From Clostridia bacterium (GTDB taxonomy: Bacteria > Bacillota > Clostridia > Oscillospirales > CAG-272): a stretch of 63,131 nt of DNA. Every line of letters starts with the position of its first letter. Position 1 is the stretch's first letter. Of this stretch, positions 1 through 9,526 are shown in pieces. Made by a program: the position numbers and the translations under genes. The notes under the pieces were generated by a model. It was not told where the DNA came from and did not search any database. It saw only the letters and a program-made list of their open reading frames with translations. The stretch is taken from the NCBI GenBank assembly GCA_017504625.1, contig JAFVQU010000009.1:1-63131 (forward strand), written 5' to 3'.

Positions 1-83
1 ACACCGAAAAGTACATGGTCGTAGAGTCCTGCCTTTCGGGAGCTATCGCAATGGAACGCGGAAACTTTTCATACGAGCTTTAA
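1..83 (+). CDS. C-terminal end of probable acetolactate synthase small subunit (partial)
   Basis: An open frame enters the window at base 3 and stops with TAA at 81-83, leaving 26 residues that end ...AMERGNFSYEL. The gene body lies outside the window. Position directly upstream of ilvC is where ilvN/ilvH usually sits (ilvB-ilvN-ilvC), and an ending of the type 'AI(A/T)xxRG' resembles ACT-domain regulatory subunits. The assignment is inference from context and a short tail; the frame itself is visible. It could be any ACT-domain protein. Confidence 0.4.
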   Translation, partial: TEKYMVVESCLSGAIAMERGNFSYEL

Positions 84-92
84 GGATGCTAT

Positions 93-122
93 GTGTAACC
101 TTTTTTGAAAAAAAGGTTCCAC
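93..122 (+). terminator. Hairpin of the recurring AACCTTTTTT family after the partial gene
   Basis: Left arm 93-106 pairs with right arm 109-122 (14 bp, one mismatch, tiny loop). It is followed by CACGCCTCC-AAAAAACTT, the tail seen after the hairpin at 1253-1282. It could terminate upstream transcription, but the stem is A/T at its top with no strong U-run after it, so a processing or attenuation site is equally possible. Confidence 0.5.
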
Positions 123-193
123 GCCTCCAAAAAACTTCCTTGCAAAAAAGGCGATAGAGCAGCCGTTCAGTTTAATTTAACTTCAAAAAATAA

Positions 194-1237
<1,044 letters not shown>

Positions 1238-1252
1238 GACGTGGATAGGAAT

Positions 1253-1390
1253 GTGGAACCCTTTTTGAGAAAAGGGTTCCACACCTCCCAAAAACTTTGA
1301 TAAGAATTGTTTGAGCTGTTGACGGATCGTCCACAAAAAATTTTGAAAGTTTTTGGAATTCTTAAAACCTTTTCTCAAAAAGGGTTTAAG
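1253..1390. repeat. Composite inverted repeat: two hairpins facing each other between ilvC and coaX
   Basis: Hairpin 1 pairs 1253-1265 with 1270-1282 (GTGGAACCCTTTT type). Hairpin 2 pairs 1361-1369 with 1382-1390. Between them, CCAAAAACTTT at 1288-1298 is the exact reverse complement of AAAGTTTTTGG at 1346-1356, so the whole block folds into one large dyad. The right half (1346-1390) is nearly the same as 33640-33684, far away, which shows a dispersed family. A further small hairpin, GTAGGGC/GCCCTAC (1396-1402 with 1406-1412), lies just before the coaX ribosome binding site. Confidence 0.7.
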
Positions 1391-1436
1391 CGGGTGTAGG
1401 GCAGAGCCCTACAAATAAACGACAAGGAGGAACACA

Positions 1437-2234
1437 ATGCTTTTAGCAGTTGACGTAGCAAACAAGAATATTTCTTTTGCGGTATTTGACGAGCTTTCGG
1501 CAGAGCCGACTGTAAAGTTCAGAATAGCGGCTGATATAAGCAAGACTGCTGACGAATATGCGGTCACGCTTGCGCAATTACTCGATTTTTCGGGAATTGA
1601 CGTAAAGAGAGTTGACGGTGTTATAATGGCAAGTGTCGTTCCTGCCTTGAACGACGTGATAAAGCATGTGATACTCAGACTGACGGGCAAAACGCCCGTA
1701 ACGGTAGGTCCCGGCGTCAAGACGGGATTTGCTATCAAAATTGACGACCCCGCAGAGCTTGGCGCGGACATAGTTGCCAACGCGGCGGCGGTAGTCGCAT
1801 CACTTAAAGAAGAAAAAACTGACCGTCCCGCTATCATTCTTGATATGGGGGCGGCTACGACACTTTTTGCGATAAACAAGAAAAGAGAAGTGATCGGTGG
1901 CGCGATACTTGCGGGTGTCGGAATGTCGCTTGATATGCTCCACGAAAAGACCGCCCTCTTGCCGAGCATTGAGATGTCGGGCGTGTCGAGAGCGATCGGC
2001 AAAAACACAAAGGAGTCGCTTATCTCGGGAGTAATTCTCGGTCAGGCGGCGATGATAGACGGTCTTATCGACCGATTTGAGCGAGAGCTTAAATGCGATG
2101 CGGGTGAAGCGCTGGTGTTTGCTACGGGTGAGAATTGCAAGCCGGTAATAGCGAACTGCGCTCACACGATAAATTACGATCCCGCGCTCACGCTCAAAGG
2201 ACTTGCGCGTATATATAAGAATACCGTAGGTTGA
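1437..2234 (+). CDS. coaX: Type III pantothenate kinase
   Basis: Phosphorylates pantothenate with ATP, the first step of CoA synthesis; the type III family is the ASKHA-fold, feedback-insensitive form. Visible motifs: N-terminal phosphate loop DVANKN (D6; family form DxGNTN), a second phosphate motif DMGAATT near residue 140, and GGAILAGVGMS near residue 158. The 265-residue length is typical. AAGGAGG at 1424-1430 fixes ATG 1437. The next gene is a probable pantothenate importer subunit, giving an uptake-and-trap pair placed within the branched-chain amino acid locus. Confidence 0.93.
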   Translation: MLLAVDVANKNISFAVFDELSAEPTVKFRIAADISKTADEYAVTLAQLLDFSGIDVKRVDGVIMASVVPALNDVIKHVILRLTGKTPVTVGPGVKTGFAIKIDDPAELGADIVANAAAVVASLKEEKTDRPAIILDMGAATTLFAINKKREVIGGAILAGVGMSLDMLHEKTALLPSIEMSGVSRAIGKNTKESLISGVILGQAAMIDGLIDRFERELKCDAGEALVFATGENCKPVIANCAHTINYDPALTLKGLARIYKNTVG

Positions 2235-2290
2235 TTTTTAATCTTGATAATAACGCGTCAGCGATTATTATAAAAATTTTACGCGCCGTA

Positions 2291-2344
2291 CCTTGAGCGG
2301 CAGAGCCGCGGGACGACAGCAGACGGTGAAATTCCGTCAAGGAG
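2291..2344 (+). promoter_or_regulatory. Possible structured leader sequestering the ribosome binding site of the ECF gene
   Basis: CCTT(GA) at 2291-2296 can pair with (TC)AAGG at 2337-2342, which is part of the ribosome binding site AAGGAG (2339-2344). Inside lie two hairpins: GCGGC-AGA-GCCGC (2297-2309) and GACGG-TGAAATT-CCGTC (2322-2338), joined by GGGACGACAGCA. The last base pairs of the closing stem compete with the second hairpin, as expected of a switch. The GGTGAAATTCC loop resembles pieces of FMN and cobalamin riboswitches, but their other conserved blocks are absent. The function as a switch is inference. Confidence 0.4.
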
Positions 2345-2352
2345 AATTTAAT

Positions 2353-2997
2353 ATGAGAACTTCATCTCAAAAAAAGGTGCTTAAGCTTGTTCAGCTTGCG
2401 CTGCTTACAGCACTTATCGTAGTGCTTCAGTGGTTTGGTAGCTTTTTGACCGGAATAACGGGATTGCCTATGTCCCTCGTGCTTATTCCTATCGTTATAG
2501 GCGCATTCTTGCTTGGCCCTGCCGAGGGAGCTTTCCTTGGTATTATGTTCGGAATTATGACGATCGTAATGGGCTTTTCGGGAATGGATGCCTTCACGGC
2601 AATTCTTTTCAACAATTTTGGCATTGGCAAGTGTATAGCTACTGTTGCTATCTGCTTGATCAAAGCCGGACTTGCCGGATTTGGCGCAGGTGCGATCTAT
2701 AAGCTTTTGAACAAGGTGTTCAATGGTAAGAAGATCATACTCAGCACCGTGCTTGCATCAATTTCCGCACCTATAATCAACACGGGAATATTCGTGCTTG
2801 GAATGCTCATCTTCTTCTTTAACGATATGGGCACTATCCAGAATGCGCTTGGTATTGTTGAAACAAGCTCGTCGATGTACTTTATTTTCATCGTGTTGGC
2901 AGGAATCAACTTTATCGTTGAATTCCTTATAAACCTTATCGTGTCACCCGCAATCGTACGTATCGTGGCGGTAGTCGGTAAGAAATTAAACAAGTAA
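2353..2997 (+). CDS. panT: ECF transporter S component, probably for pantothenate
   Basis: Substrate-binding membrane subunit of an energy-coupling-factor vitamin importer; it would work with shared EcfA/A'/T subunits, which are not in this window. The 214-residue protein is very hydrophobic with about six membrane segments, and carries the family-like stretches PMSLVLIPIVIGAFLLGP and ISAPIINTGIFVLG. An upstream in-frame start would add 20 polar residues, but AAGGAG at 2339-2344 points to ATG 2353. Pantothenate as substrate is inferred from its place directly after coaX; riboflavin or another vitamin is possible. Confidence 0.78.
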   Translation: MRTSSQKKVLKLVQLALLTALIVVLQWFGSFLTGITGLPMSLVLIPIVIGAFLLGPAEGAFLGIMFGIMTIVMGFSGMDAFTAILFNNFGIGKCIATVAICLIKAGLAGFGAGAIYKLLNKVFNGKKIILSTVLASISAPIINTGIFVLGMLIFFFNDMGTIQNALGIVETSSSMYFIFIVLAGINFIVEFLINLIVSPAIVRIVAVVGKKLNK

Positions 2998-3059
2998 TCA
3001 ATTTAATTTAACATATCCCCTTGACCCTTATTTAAGGTTTTTGAAAATGGTGGGGGAGT

Positions 3060-3104
3060 GGGGGAGGAGAAAACTTTTTCCTCAAAAAAGTTTTCTCCTC
3101 CCCC
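3060..3104 (+). terminator. Perfect 20-bp hairpin upstream of ilvD
   Basis: Left arm 3060-3079 (GGGGGAGGAG-AAAACTTTTT) and right arm 3085-3104 are exact reverse complements with a 5-nt loop. It is preceded by AAGGTTTTTGAA and GGTGGGGG (3034-3056), wording repeated at 6564-6587. It lies only 10 nt from the ilvD ribosome binding site (AAAGGAG, 3114-3120), so it could act as an mRNA-stabilising or attenuation structure rather than a simple terminator. Confidence 0.55.
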
Positions 3105-3126
3105 CTACAAGCAAAAGGAGTAAACC

Positions 3127-4785
3127 ATGAGATCTGATAACGTAACCAAGGGTGCCGAGAGAGCGCCGAACAGAAGTCTTTTTTACGCAATGGGATACAC
3201 CAAGGAGGAGCTTGAGCGTCCTCTTATCGGTGTAGTAAGCGCACACAGCGAGATCGTTCCCGGTCACGCGCATCTGGATAAGATCGCCGAGGCGGTCAAG
3301 GCGGGAATAAGAATGGCGGGCGGAACTCCCGTGCTTATACCCTCGATAGGCGTATGCGACGGTATCGCTATGGGACATATCGGCATGAAATACTCGCTTG
3401 CAAGCCGTGAGCTTATCGCGGACAGCGTTGAAACCATGACTATGGCTCATCAGCTTGACGGACTCGTGCTTGTTCCTAACTGTGACAAGATAGTACCCGG
3501 TATGGTAATGGCGGCAGTAAGAATGAACGTGCCTGCGGTCGTATGCTCGGGCGGTCCTATGCTCGCAGGTACTTATGACGGAGAAGAGGTCAGCCTTTCA
3601 AAGCTCTTTGAGGCGGTTGGTGCGTACAAGGCGGGCATTATTGATGCCGACAAGCTTTGCGAGTGTGAAACGGGTGCGTGTCCCGGATGCGGCTCGTGCG
3701 CGGGCATGTATACTGCAAACTCTATGAACTGTCTTTGCGAATCTCTCGGTATTGCTCTCCCCGGAAACGGAACGATTCCCGCGGTAAGCAACAAGAGAAT
3801 CATGCTTGCAAAGAGAGCGGGTATGGCTATTATGGAAATGGTCGAGAAAAATATCTGCGCCCGCGATATTATAAACGAAAGATCAATAAAGAACGCGCTT
3901 GCCTGCGATATGGCGCTCGGTTGCTCGTCCAACAGCGTGCTTCACCTTCTCGCTATCGCAAACGAGGCGGGAGTTCCTCTTGATCTTAATCTTTTCAACG
4001 AAATGAGCGCAAAGGTTCCTAACCTTTGTCATCTTGCTCCCGCGGGATCTACTCACATGCAGGATCTTGACGCGGCAGGCGGTATTCCCGCGGTTCAGGC
4101 AGAGCTTATCAAGAAGGGACATCTTGACGTAGATGCTCTCACCGTTACGGGCAAGACCGTAGGCGAGAACGTTGCGGGCGCGTACATAAAGTCGCAGAAG
4201 GCAATACGTCCCATTGACGATCCGTACAGCGCAACGGGTGGTATTCAGATTCTTTGGGGTAATATCGCAGAGAAGGGCTGTGTAGTTAAGAGAAGTGCGG
4301 TTGCTCCCGAAATGCTTTGTCACAGCGGCCCTGCGAGAGTGTTCAACTCGGAGGATGAGGCTATTGCGGCGATCTACGCAGGTAAGATAGTTGACGGCGA
4401 CGTAGTCGTCATAAGATATGAGGGCCCCAAGGGCGGTCCCGGAATGAGAGAGATGCTCAATCCTACGTCGGCTTTGGCAGGTATGAAGCTTGACAAAACG
4501 GTAGCCCTTATTACCGACGGACGTTTCTCGGGCGCATCGCGCGGCGCGTCTATAGGTCACGTTTCTCCCGAGGCGGCAGACGGAGGCAATATCGCGCTTA
4601 TCGAAGAAGGTGATATTATCGCAATAGATATTCCTAACGCGTCGATTAACGTTGAAGTCAGCGACGAAACACTCGCCGAAAGACGCGCAAATTATACGCC
4701 CCTTGAGCCCAAGATCAAGTCCGGTTGGCTTGCGAGATATGCACGACTTGTAAGCAGTGCAGATCAGGGCGCGGTTATGAAGTAA
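3127..4785 (+). CDS. ilvD: Dihydroxy-acid dehydratase
   Basis: Fe-S enzyme that dehydrates 2,3-dihydroxy-isovalerate or -methylvalerate to the 2-oxo acids, the third common step of valine/isoleucine synthesis. The 552-residue length is typical. Cluster cysteines are visible in PNCDKIVPG (near residue 120) and in [10 protein letters not shown] (near residue 190). In the segment [12 protein letters not shown] the position used for a third cysteine by the [2Fe-2S] subgroup is not Cys, so the oxygen-sensitive [4Fe-4S] type is likely, in keeping with an anaerobe (inference). The C-terminal GGPGMREML and GRFSGASRG motifs are intact. The oxo-isovalerate product goes to LeuA and IlvE. Confidence 0.97.
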   Translation: MRSDNVTKGAERAPNRSLFYAMGYTKEELERPLIGVVSAHSEIVPGHAHLDKIAEAVKAGIRMAGGTPVLIPSIGVCDGIAMGHIGMKYSLASRELIADSVETMTMAHQLDGLVLVPNCDKIVPGMVMAAVRMNVPAVVCSGGPMLAGTYDGEEVSLSKLFEAVGAYKAGIIDADKLCECETGACPGCGSCAGMYTANSMNCLCESLGIALPGNGTIPAVSNKRIMLAKRAGMAIMEMVEKNICARDIINERSIKNALACDMALGCSSNSVLHLLAIANEAGVPLDLNLFNEMSAKVPNLCHLAPAGSTHMQDLDAAGGIPAVQAELIKKGHLDVDALTVTGKTVGENVAGAYIKSQKAIRPIDDPYSATGGIQILWGNIAEKGCVVKRSAVAPEMLCHSGPARVFNSEDEAIAAIYAGKIVDGDVVVIRYEGPKGGPGMREMLNPTSALAGMKLDKTVALITDGRFSGASRGASIGHVSPEAADGGNIALIEEGDIIAIDIPNASINVEVSDETLAERRANYTPLEPKIKSGWLARYARLVSSADQGAVMK

Positions 4786-4797
4786 GAGAGGATGCGT

Positions 4798-4829
4798 GCG
4801 AGAACCTTTTTTTCAAAAAAGGTTCTCGC
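4798..4829 (+). terminator. Perfect 15-bp hairpin between ilvD and leuA
   Basis: Arms 4798-4812 and 4815-4829 are exact complements (GCGAGAACCTTTTTT type) with two bases between them. The tail CTCTCCAAAAAACAC belongs to the same family as the tails at 121-138 and 1282-1298. It sits 13 nt after the ilvD stop and 50 nt before leuA, suggesting partial termination or an mRNA-processing role inside the operon. Confidence 0.55.
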
Positions 4830-4880
4830 GCTCTCCAAAAAACACTGGCGAAAAGGTGTTTTAAAGAAAGGTACGCACAA

Positions 4881-6536
4881 ATGAACTCAAACAAGTATAC
4901 AAGACAATTTTTTCCCGCTCCTGACGTAGTGCCGCGTTGGGTAGCGGAGCATTATATAAAAAAGCCGCCCGTTTGGTGCTCGGTCGACCTGCGTGACGGC
5001 AATCAGTCGCTCATAATACCTATGAGCCTTGAGGAAAAGCTTGAATTTTTCAAGCTCCTCGTCAAGATCGGCTTTAAGGAGATCGAGATTGGCTTTCCGG
5101 CGGCAAGCGAAACCGAATACACGTTTTTACGCACGCTTATCGAGCAAAATCTCATTCCCGACGACGTGACCGTGCAGGTGCTTACTCAGTCGCGCGATCA
5201 CATCATCAAAAAGACCTTCCAAAGCCTTAAGGGTGTCAAGAACGCGATAGTTCATCTTTACAATTCGACATCGGTAGCGCAAAGAGAGCAGGTTTTCAAA
5301 AAGGGTAAGCAGGAGATCATCGACATTGCAGTCGAGGGCGCGAGGATCTGTGAAAAATACCGTGAAAAGTACGGAGTTAATTGCAGATATGAGTATTCTC
5401 CCGAGTCGTTTACCGGTACCGAGCCTGAGTTTGCGCTTGAGATATGCAACGCGGTGCTTGACGTATGGAAGCCCACGGCAGATCGCAAGGTAATTATTAA
5501 CCTTCCGGTAACCGTCGAGGTTTCAATGCCCCACGTTTACGCAAATCAGGTTCAGTATATGAACGATAACCTCAAATACAGAGAAAACGTGCTTATCTCG
5601 CTTCATCCCCACAACGACCGCGGTTGCGCGGTTGCGGATACCGAAATGGGTCTGCTTGCGGGCGGTGACAGAGTGGAGGGAACGCTCTTTGGCAACGGTG
5701 AGAGAACCGGTAACACCGACATCGTGACGGTTGCGCTCAATATGCACGCGCACGGAATAGACCCGCAGCTTGATTTCTCCAATATGCCCGAAATCTGCGA
5801 GCTTTACGAGAGAGTGACGAGAATGCAGGTCTATGACAGAAGTCCCTATGCAGGCAAGCTCGTGTTTGCGGCATTCTCAGGCTCGCATCAGGATGCTATT
5901 GCCAAGGGTATGAAATGGAGAGAGGACCACACCTGCCGCTATTGGACTGTGCCTTATCTTCCTATCGATCCTGCCGACGTTGGCAGAGAATACGAAAGTG
6001 ACGTTATCAGAATCAACTCGCAGTCGGGCAAGGGCGGTATCGGATATCTGCTTGAGCATAATTTCGGCTACGATCTTCCCAAGAAGATGCGAGAGACTGT
6101 CGGCTATGCCGTAAAGAGCGTTTCCGACCATTCGCATAAGGAGCTTTCTCCCGCAGAGGTGCTTGATGTCTTCACAAAGGAATATGTCAATATCAACACG
6201 CCCCTCTCGCTCGTTGATTATCACTTCGTTCGTTCGGGCGCGGTAATCAAGGCACTCGTGACGGTTGAATATAACGGTGAGGTGCGTGACATCTCGGCAG
6301 AGGGTAACGGACGACTTGACGCGGTAAGCAATGCGATAAAGAAGAATCTCGGAATATCTTATTCCAACCTCTCGTATACGGAGCACGCGCTTGAAGAGGG
6401 CTCAACCTCAAAGGCGGTTTCCTACGTGGGAATTATGAATGACGACGGCAAGATGAGCTGGGGCGTGGGTATCCACGATGATATTATCGCGTCTTCTATC
6501 TACGCGCTCTTCTCGGCTATAAATAAAAAAATCTAA
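4881..6536 (+). CDS. leuA: 2-isopropylmalate synthase, LeuA2 (yeast-like) type
   Basis: Condenses acetyl-CoA with 2-oxoisovalerate, the committed step to leucine. The 551-residue protein has an N-terminal HMGL-like TIM barrel with the metal/catalytic motif DLRDGNQSL (near residue 42) and HPHNDRGCAVAD (near residue 240), and a C-terminal LeuA regulatory domain (about residues 430-551) that normally binds leucine. The open frame extends 156 nt upstream into ilvD, but AAAGAAAGG at 4863-4871 precedes ATG 4881, and the family begins close to this start. It lies 95 nt after ilvD with a hairpin between. Confidence 0.95.
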   Translation: MNSNKYTRQFFPAPDVVPRWVAEHYIKKPPVWCSVDLRDGNQSLIIPMSLEEKLEFFKLLVKIGFKEIEIGFPAASETEYTFLRTLIEQNLIPDDVTVQVLTQSRDHIIKKTFQSLKGVKNAIVHLYNSTSVAQREQVFKKGKQEIIDIAVEGARICEKYREKYGVNCRYEYSPESFTGTEPEFALEICNAVLDVWKPTADRKVIINLPVTVEVSMPHVYANQVQYMNDNLKYRENVLISLHPHNDRGCAVADTEMGLLAGGDRVEGTLFGNGERTGNTDIVTVALNMHAHGIDPQLDFSNMPEICELYERVTRMQVYDRSPYAGKLVFAAFSGSHQDAIAKGMKWREDHTCRYWTVPYLPIDPADVGREYESDVIRINSQSGKGGIGYLLEHNFGYDLPKKMRETVGYAVKSVSDHSHKELSPAEVLDVFTKEYVNINTPLSLVDYHFVRSGAVIKALVTVEYNGEVRDISAEGNGRLDAVSNAIKKNLGISYSNLSYTEHALEEGSTSKAVSYVGIMNDDGKMSWGVGIHDDIIASSIYALFSAINKKI

Positions 6537-6546
6537 CACTATTTCT

Positions 6547-6625
6547 CCCTTGCCCTTTTGTGAAGGTTTTTGAAGGCGGTGGGGGTTTCGGGGAGTGAGG
6601 GGATCATTTTCAAAAAGTCACCTCA
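6547..6625 (+). repeat. Degenerate copy of the hairpin-associated repeat before leuC
   Basis: The wording CCCTTGCCCTTTTGTGAAGG, then TTTTTGAAGGCGGTGGGGG, matches the block before the ilvD hairpin (3017-3056) with small differences. The following region (6590-6629) has GTGAGGGGAT and CACCTCATCTCC arms that pair imperfectly, so the hairpin looks decayed. It is visible similarity to another copy in this window; the function is unknown. Confidence 0.4.
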
Positions 6626-6653
6626 TCTCCGGAGAGCAAAGGAGCAGATATAT

Positions 6654-7913
6654 ATGGCAATGACGATGACACAGAAGATCCTTGCGGCGCATGCGGGACT
6701 TGACACGGTAAAGGCGGGACAGCTTATAATGGCTGATCTTGACCTCGTGCTTGGTAACGACATAACCTCGCCCGTAGCGATCAACGAATTCAATAAAAAC
6801 GGCTTTGAGAGCATATTTGACAAAAACAAGGTAGCACTTGTAATGGACCACTTCGTGCCCAACAAGGACATCAAGGCGGCGCAGCAGTGCAAGCAGTGCA
6901 GAACCTTTGCAAGGAGATTTGACGTTACTAATTACTTTGACGTCGGAGATATGGGAATTGAACACGCTCTCCTGCCCGAAAAAGGTCTTGTAGCACCCGG
7001 TGAGCTTGTTATCGGAGCAGATTCTCACACCTGCACATACGGAGCGCTTGGCGCGTTCTCGACAGGCGTAGGAAGCACCGACATGGCGGCGGGAATGGCG
7101 ACGGGTAAGGGCTGGTTTAAGGTGCCCTCCGCAATCAAGTTCGATCTTGTAGGCGCTCTTAAGCCTCACGTGTCGGGTAAGGACGTAATTCTCCATATTA
7201 TCGGTATGATAGGCGTTGACGGCGCGCTTTATCGCTCGATGGAATTCTCGGGCGAGGGTCTTAAGTCGCTCTCTATCGACGACCGTCTTTGTATGGCTAA
7301 TATGGCTATCGAGGCGGGCGCAAAGAACGGCATTTTTGAGGTCGACGACATAACTCTCAGCTACGTTGGCGAGAGAGTCGCGAGAGAATTTAAGGTATAT
7401 AAGGCAGACGACGATGCGGAATACGACGAGGTTTATACCATTAACCTATCCGAGATAGAATCTACGGTCGCGTGTCCTCACCTTCCCGAAAACACCAAGC
7501 TTGCATGCGAGCTTGAGGATATCGTACCCGATCAGGTAGTTATCGGCTCTTGCACCAACGGCCGCATTTCCGATATGGAAGCGGCGGCAAAATATCTTGC
7601 GGGTAAGCACGTTGCAAAGGGTGTAAGATGTATCATCATCCCCGCAACGCAGACTATCTACAAGGAGTGCATCAAGCGCGGATATATAGACACCTTTATT
7701 GACGCGGGTTGCGTGGTATCGACTCCCACCTGCGGCCCTTGCCTCGGCGGATATATGGGAATTCTTGCAGAGGACGAGATCGCGGTTGCTACAACTAACC
7801 GTAACTTTGTCGGCAGAATGGGACATATCACCTCGAAGATATACCTCGCGAGCCCAGAGGTTGCGGCGGCAACCGCGGTTGCGGGTCACATAGTAGATCC
7901 CTCAAGGATCTGA
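6654..7913 (+). CDS. leuC: 3-isopropylmalate dehydratase, large subunit
   Basis: With LeuD forms the aconitase-type isomerase that converts 2- to 3-isopropylmalate. The protein has 419 residues from ATG 6654, the length of the shorter LeuC/HacA-like subgroup. Cluster cysteines are visible in VIGSCTNGR (near residue 300) and CGPCLGG (near residues 360-366); [23 protein letters not shown] is cut here into its usual pieces [10 protein letters not shown] and GVGSTD near residue 125. The open frame starts at 6570, but AAAGGAG at 6638-6644 selects ATG 6654. leuD follows after 17 nt. Confidence 0.95.
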   Translation: MAMTMTQKILAAHAGLDTVKAGQLIMADLDLVLGNDITSPVAINEFNKNGFESIFDKNKVALVMDHFVPNKDIKAAQQCKQCRTFARRFDVTNYFDVGDMGIEHALLPEKGLVAPGELVIGADSHTCTYGALGAFSTGVGSTDMAAGMATGKGWFKVPSAIKFDLVGALKPHVSGKDVILHIIGMIGVDGALYRSMEFSGEGLKSLSIDDRLCMANMAIEAGAKNGIFEVDDITLSYVGERVAREFKVYKADDDAEYDEVYTINLSEIESTVACPHLPENTKLACELEDIVPDQVVIGSCTNGRISDMEAAAKYLAGKHVAKGVRCIIIPATQTIYKECIKRGYIDTFIDAGCVVSTPTCGPCLGGYMGILAEDEIAVATTNRNFVGRMGHITSKIYLASPEVAAATAVAGHIVDPSRI

Positions 7914-7930
7914 ATGGGGAGGAGAAATCA

Positions 7931-8416
7931 ATGAAAGCAAACGGATATGTACATAAATACGGAGATAACGTAGATACCGACGTTATAATCCCTGCGCGAT
8001 ACCTCAATACCGCAGATCACAAGGAGCTTGCATCTCATTGTATGGAGGACATCGATAAGGATTTTGTTAAAAACGTGAAGTGCGGCGATATTATGGTCGG
8101 CGGCGCGAATTTCGGATGCGGAAGCTCGCGTGAGCACGCGCCTATCGCAATCAAAAAATCGGGTATTTCCTGCGTTATTGCCAAGACCTTTGCGCGCATT
8201 TTTTACAGAAACGCTATAAATATCGGACTTGCTATTCTTGAATGCCCCGAGGCAAGCGAGAGGATAGACGCGGGCGACGAGGTTGCAATCGACTTTGATA
8301 CGGGTGTTATCACCAATATCACAAAGGGCGAGAGCTATCAGGCGGAGCCGTTCCCCGAGTTTATTAAGGACATAATCAACTCAGACGGCTTGATGAATTC
8401 ATTAAAGAAGGCATAA
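7931..8416 (+). CDS. leuD: 3-isopropylmalate dehydratase, small subunit
   Basis: Swivelling domain partner of LeuC. The 161-residue length and the motifs [13 protein letters not shown] (near residue 14) and [11 protein letters not shown] (near residue 57) are those of the LeuD family. Ribosome binding site GGGGAGGAG lies just before ATG 7931. The stop is 3 nt from the leuB start, so translation is probably coupled. Confidence 0.96.
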   Translation: MKANGYVHKYGDNVDTDVIIPARYLNTADHKELASHCMEDIDKDFVKNVKCGDIMVGGANFGCGSSREHAPIAIKKSGISCVIAKTFARIFYRNAINIGLAILECPEASERIDAGDEVAIDFDTGVITNITKGESYQAEPFPEFIKDIINSDGLMNSLKKA

Positions 8417-8419
8417 GAA

Positions 8420-9490
8420 ATGAAAAAGAATATAACACTTCTCAAGGGCGACGGAATAGGCCCCGAGATCGTCACTCAGGCGGTCAAGGTGCTTGATGCC
8501 GTTGCAAATAAATACGGACACGAGTTTAATTACACAGAGGTTGACATTGGCGGTTGCTCGATAGATAAATTCGGCGTACCGATCACAGACGAGGGAATGG
8601 CAAAGTGCAAGTCTGCCGATGCCGTGCTTCTCGGCGCGGTTGGGGGGCCTAAGTGGGATAACGTTGATCCCTCGATAAGACCCGAAAAGGCTCTGCTTGC
8701 TGTAAGACGAGAGCTTGGACTTTTTGCAAACCTCCGTCCTACAAAGCTTTTCCCCCAGCTTGCAGATTCCTCTCCGCTTAAGGAGAGCATCGTTGGTAAC
8801 GGAATCGACCTTATGATCGTGCGCGAGCTTACGGGTGGCATCTACTTTGGAAAGAGATATACCGAGGTGGTTGACGGTGAGAAGGTGGCGACCGACTATA
8901 TGACCTACTCTGAGCATGAGATAGAGAGAATAGGTCGCGTCGCGTTTGAGGCGGCGAGAAAGAGAGGAGAGAAGCTTGCGAGTGTAGACAAGGCAAACGT
9001 GCTTGACTCCTCAAGACTTTGGAGAGCAACGATGCACAGACTTGCCGAGGAGTATACTGACGTTGAATACAGCGACATCCTCGTTGACAATACCGCAATG
9101 CAGCTTATCAAGAATCCCACTCAGTTTGACGTTCTTGTGACCGAAAATATGTTTGGCGACATACTCTCCGACGAGGCGAGTATGCTTACGGGCTCTATCG
9201 GAATGATGCCCTCGGCATCGCTGAGCGAGGGAACACTCGGTATGTACGAGCCTATTCACGGCTCTGCTCCCGACATTGCGGGAATGGATATTGCAAACCC
9301 CATAGGAACTGTTATGAGCGCGGCTATGATGCTCCGCTACTCCTTTGATATGATTGAGGAGGGAGATGCGATCGAGGCGGCGGTCAACAAGGCGCTTGAC
9401 GACGGATACCGCACGCCTGATATCTACAAGGACGGCTTTACAAGGGTAGGATGTACCGAGATGGGCGATATCCTTGCGGCTAATATTTGA
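8420..9490 (+). CDS. leuB: 3-isopropylmalate dehydrogenase
   Basis: NAD-dependent oxidative decarboxylation of 3-isopropylmalate to 2-oxoisocaproate. The 356-residue protein has the family motifs LLKGDGIGPEIV at the N terminus, LGAVGGPKWD near residue 73, VRELTGGIYFG (catalytic Tyr nearby) near residue 135, and LVTENMFGDILSDEASMLTGS-type segments near residues 235-255. ATG 8420 follows leuD by 3 nt; the ribosome binding site lies in the leuD end (AAGAAGG). Confidence 0.96.
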   Translation: MKKNITLLKGDGIGPEIVTQAVKVLDAVANKYGHEFNYTEVDIGGCSIDKFGVPITDEGMAKCKSADAVLLGAVGGPKWDNVDPSIRPEKALLAVRRELGLFANLRPTKLFPQLADSSPLKESIVGNGIDLMIVRELTGGIYFGKRYTEVVDGEKVATDYMTYSEHEIERIGRVAFEAARKRGEKLASVDKANVLDSSRLWRATMHRLAEEYTDVEYSDILVDNTAMQLIKNPTQFDVLVTENMFGDILSDEASMLTGSIGMMPSASLSEGTLGMYEPIHGSAPDIAGMDIANPIGTVMSAAMMLRYSFDMIEEGDAIEAAVNKALDDGYRTPDIYKDGFTRVGCTEMGDILAANI

Positions 9491-9526
9491 AATTAATTTA
9501 TTCTTATAAAAAGAAGGTACAAAACA

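Noticed and set aside
1800-2165. Minus-strand frame within coaX
   Set aside because: Shadow of coaX; no features of a gene.
2291-2344. FMN or cobalamin riboswitch
   Set aside because: Only a GGTGAAATTCC-like loop matches; the other conserved blocks of either family are missing.
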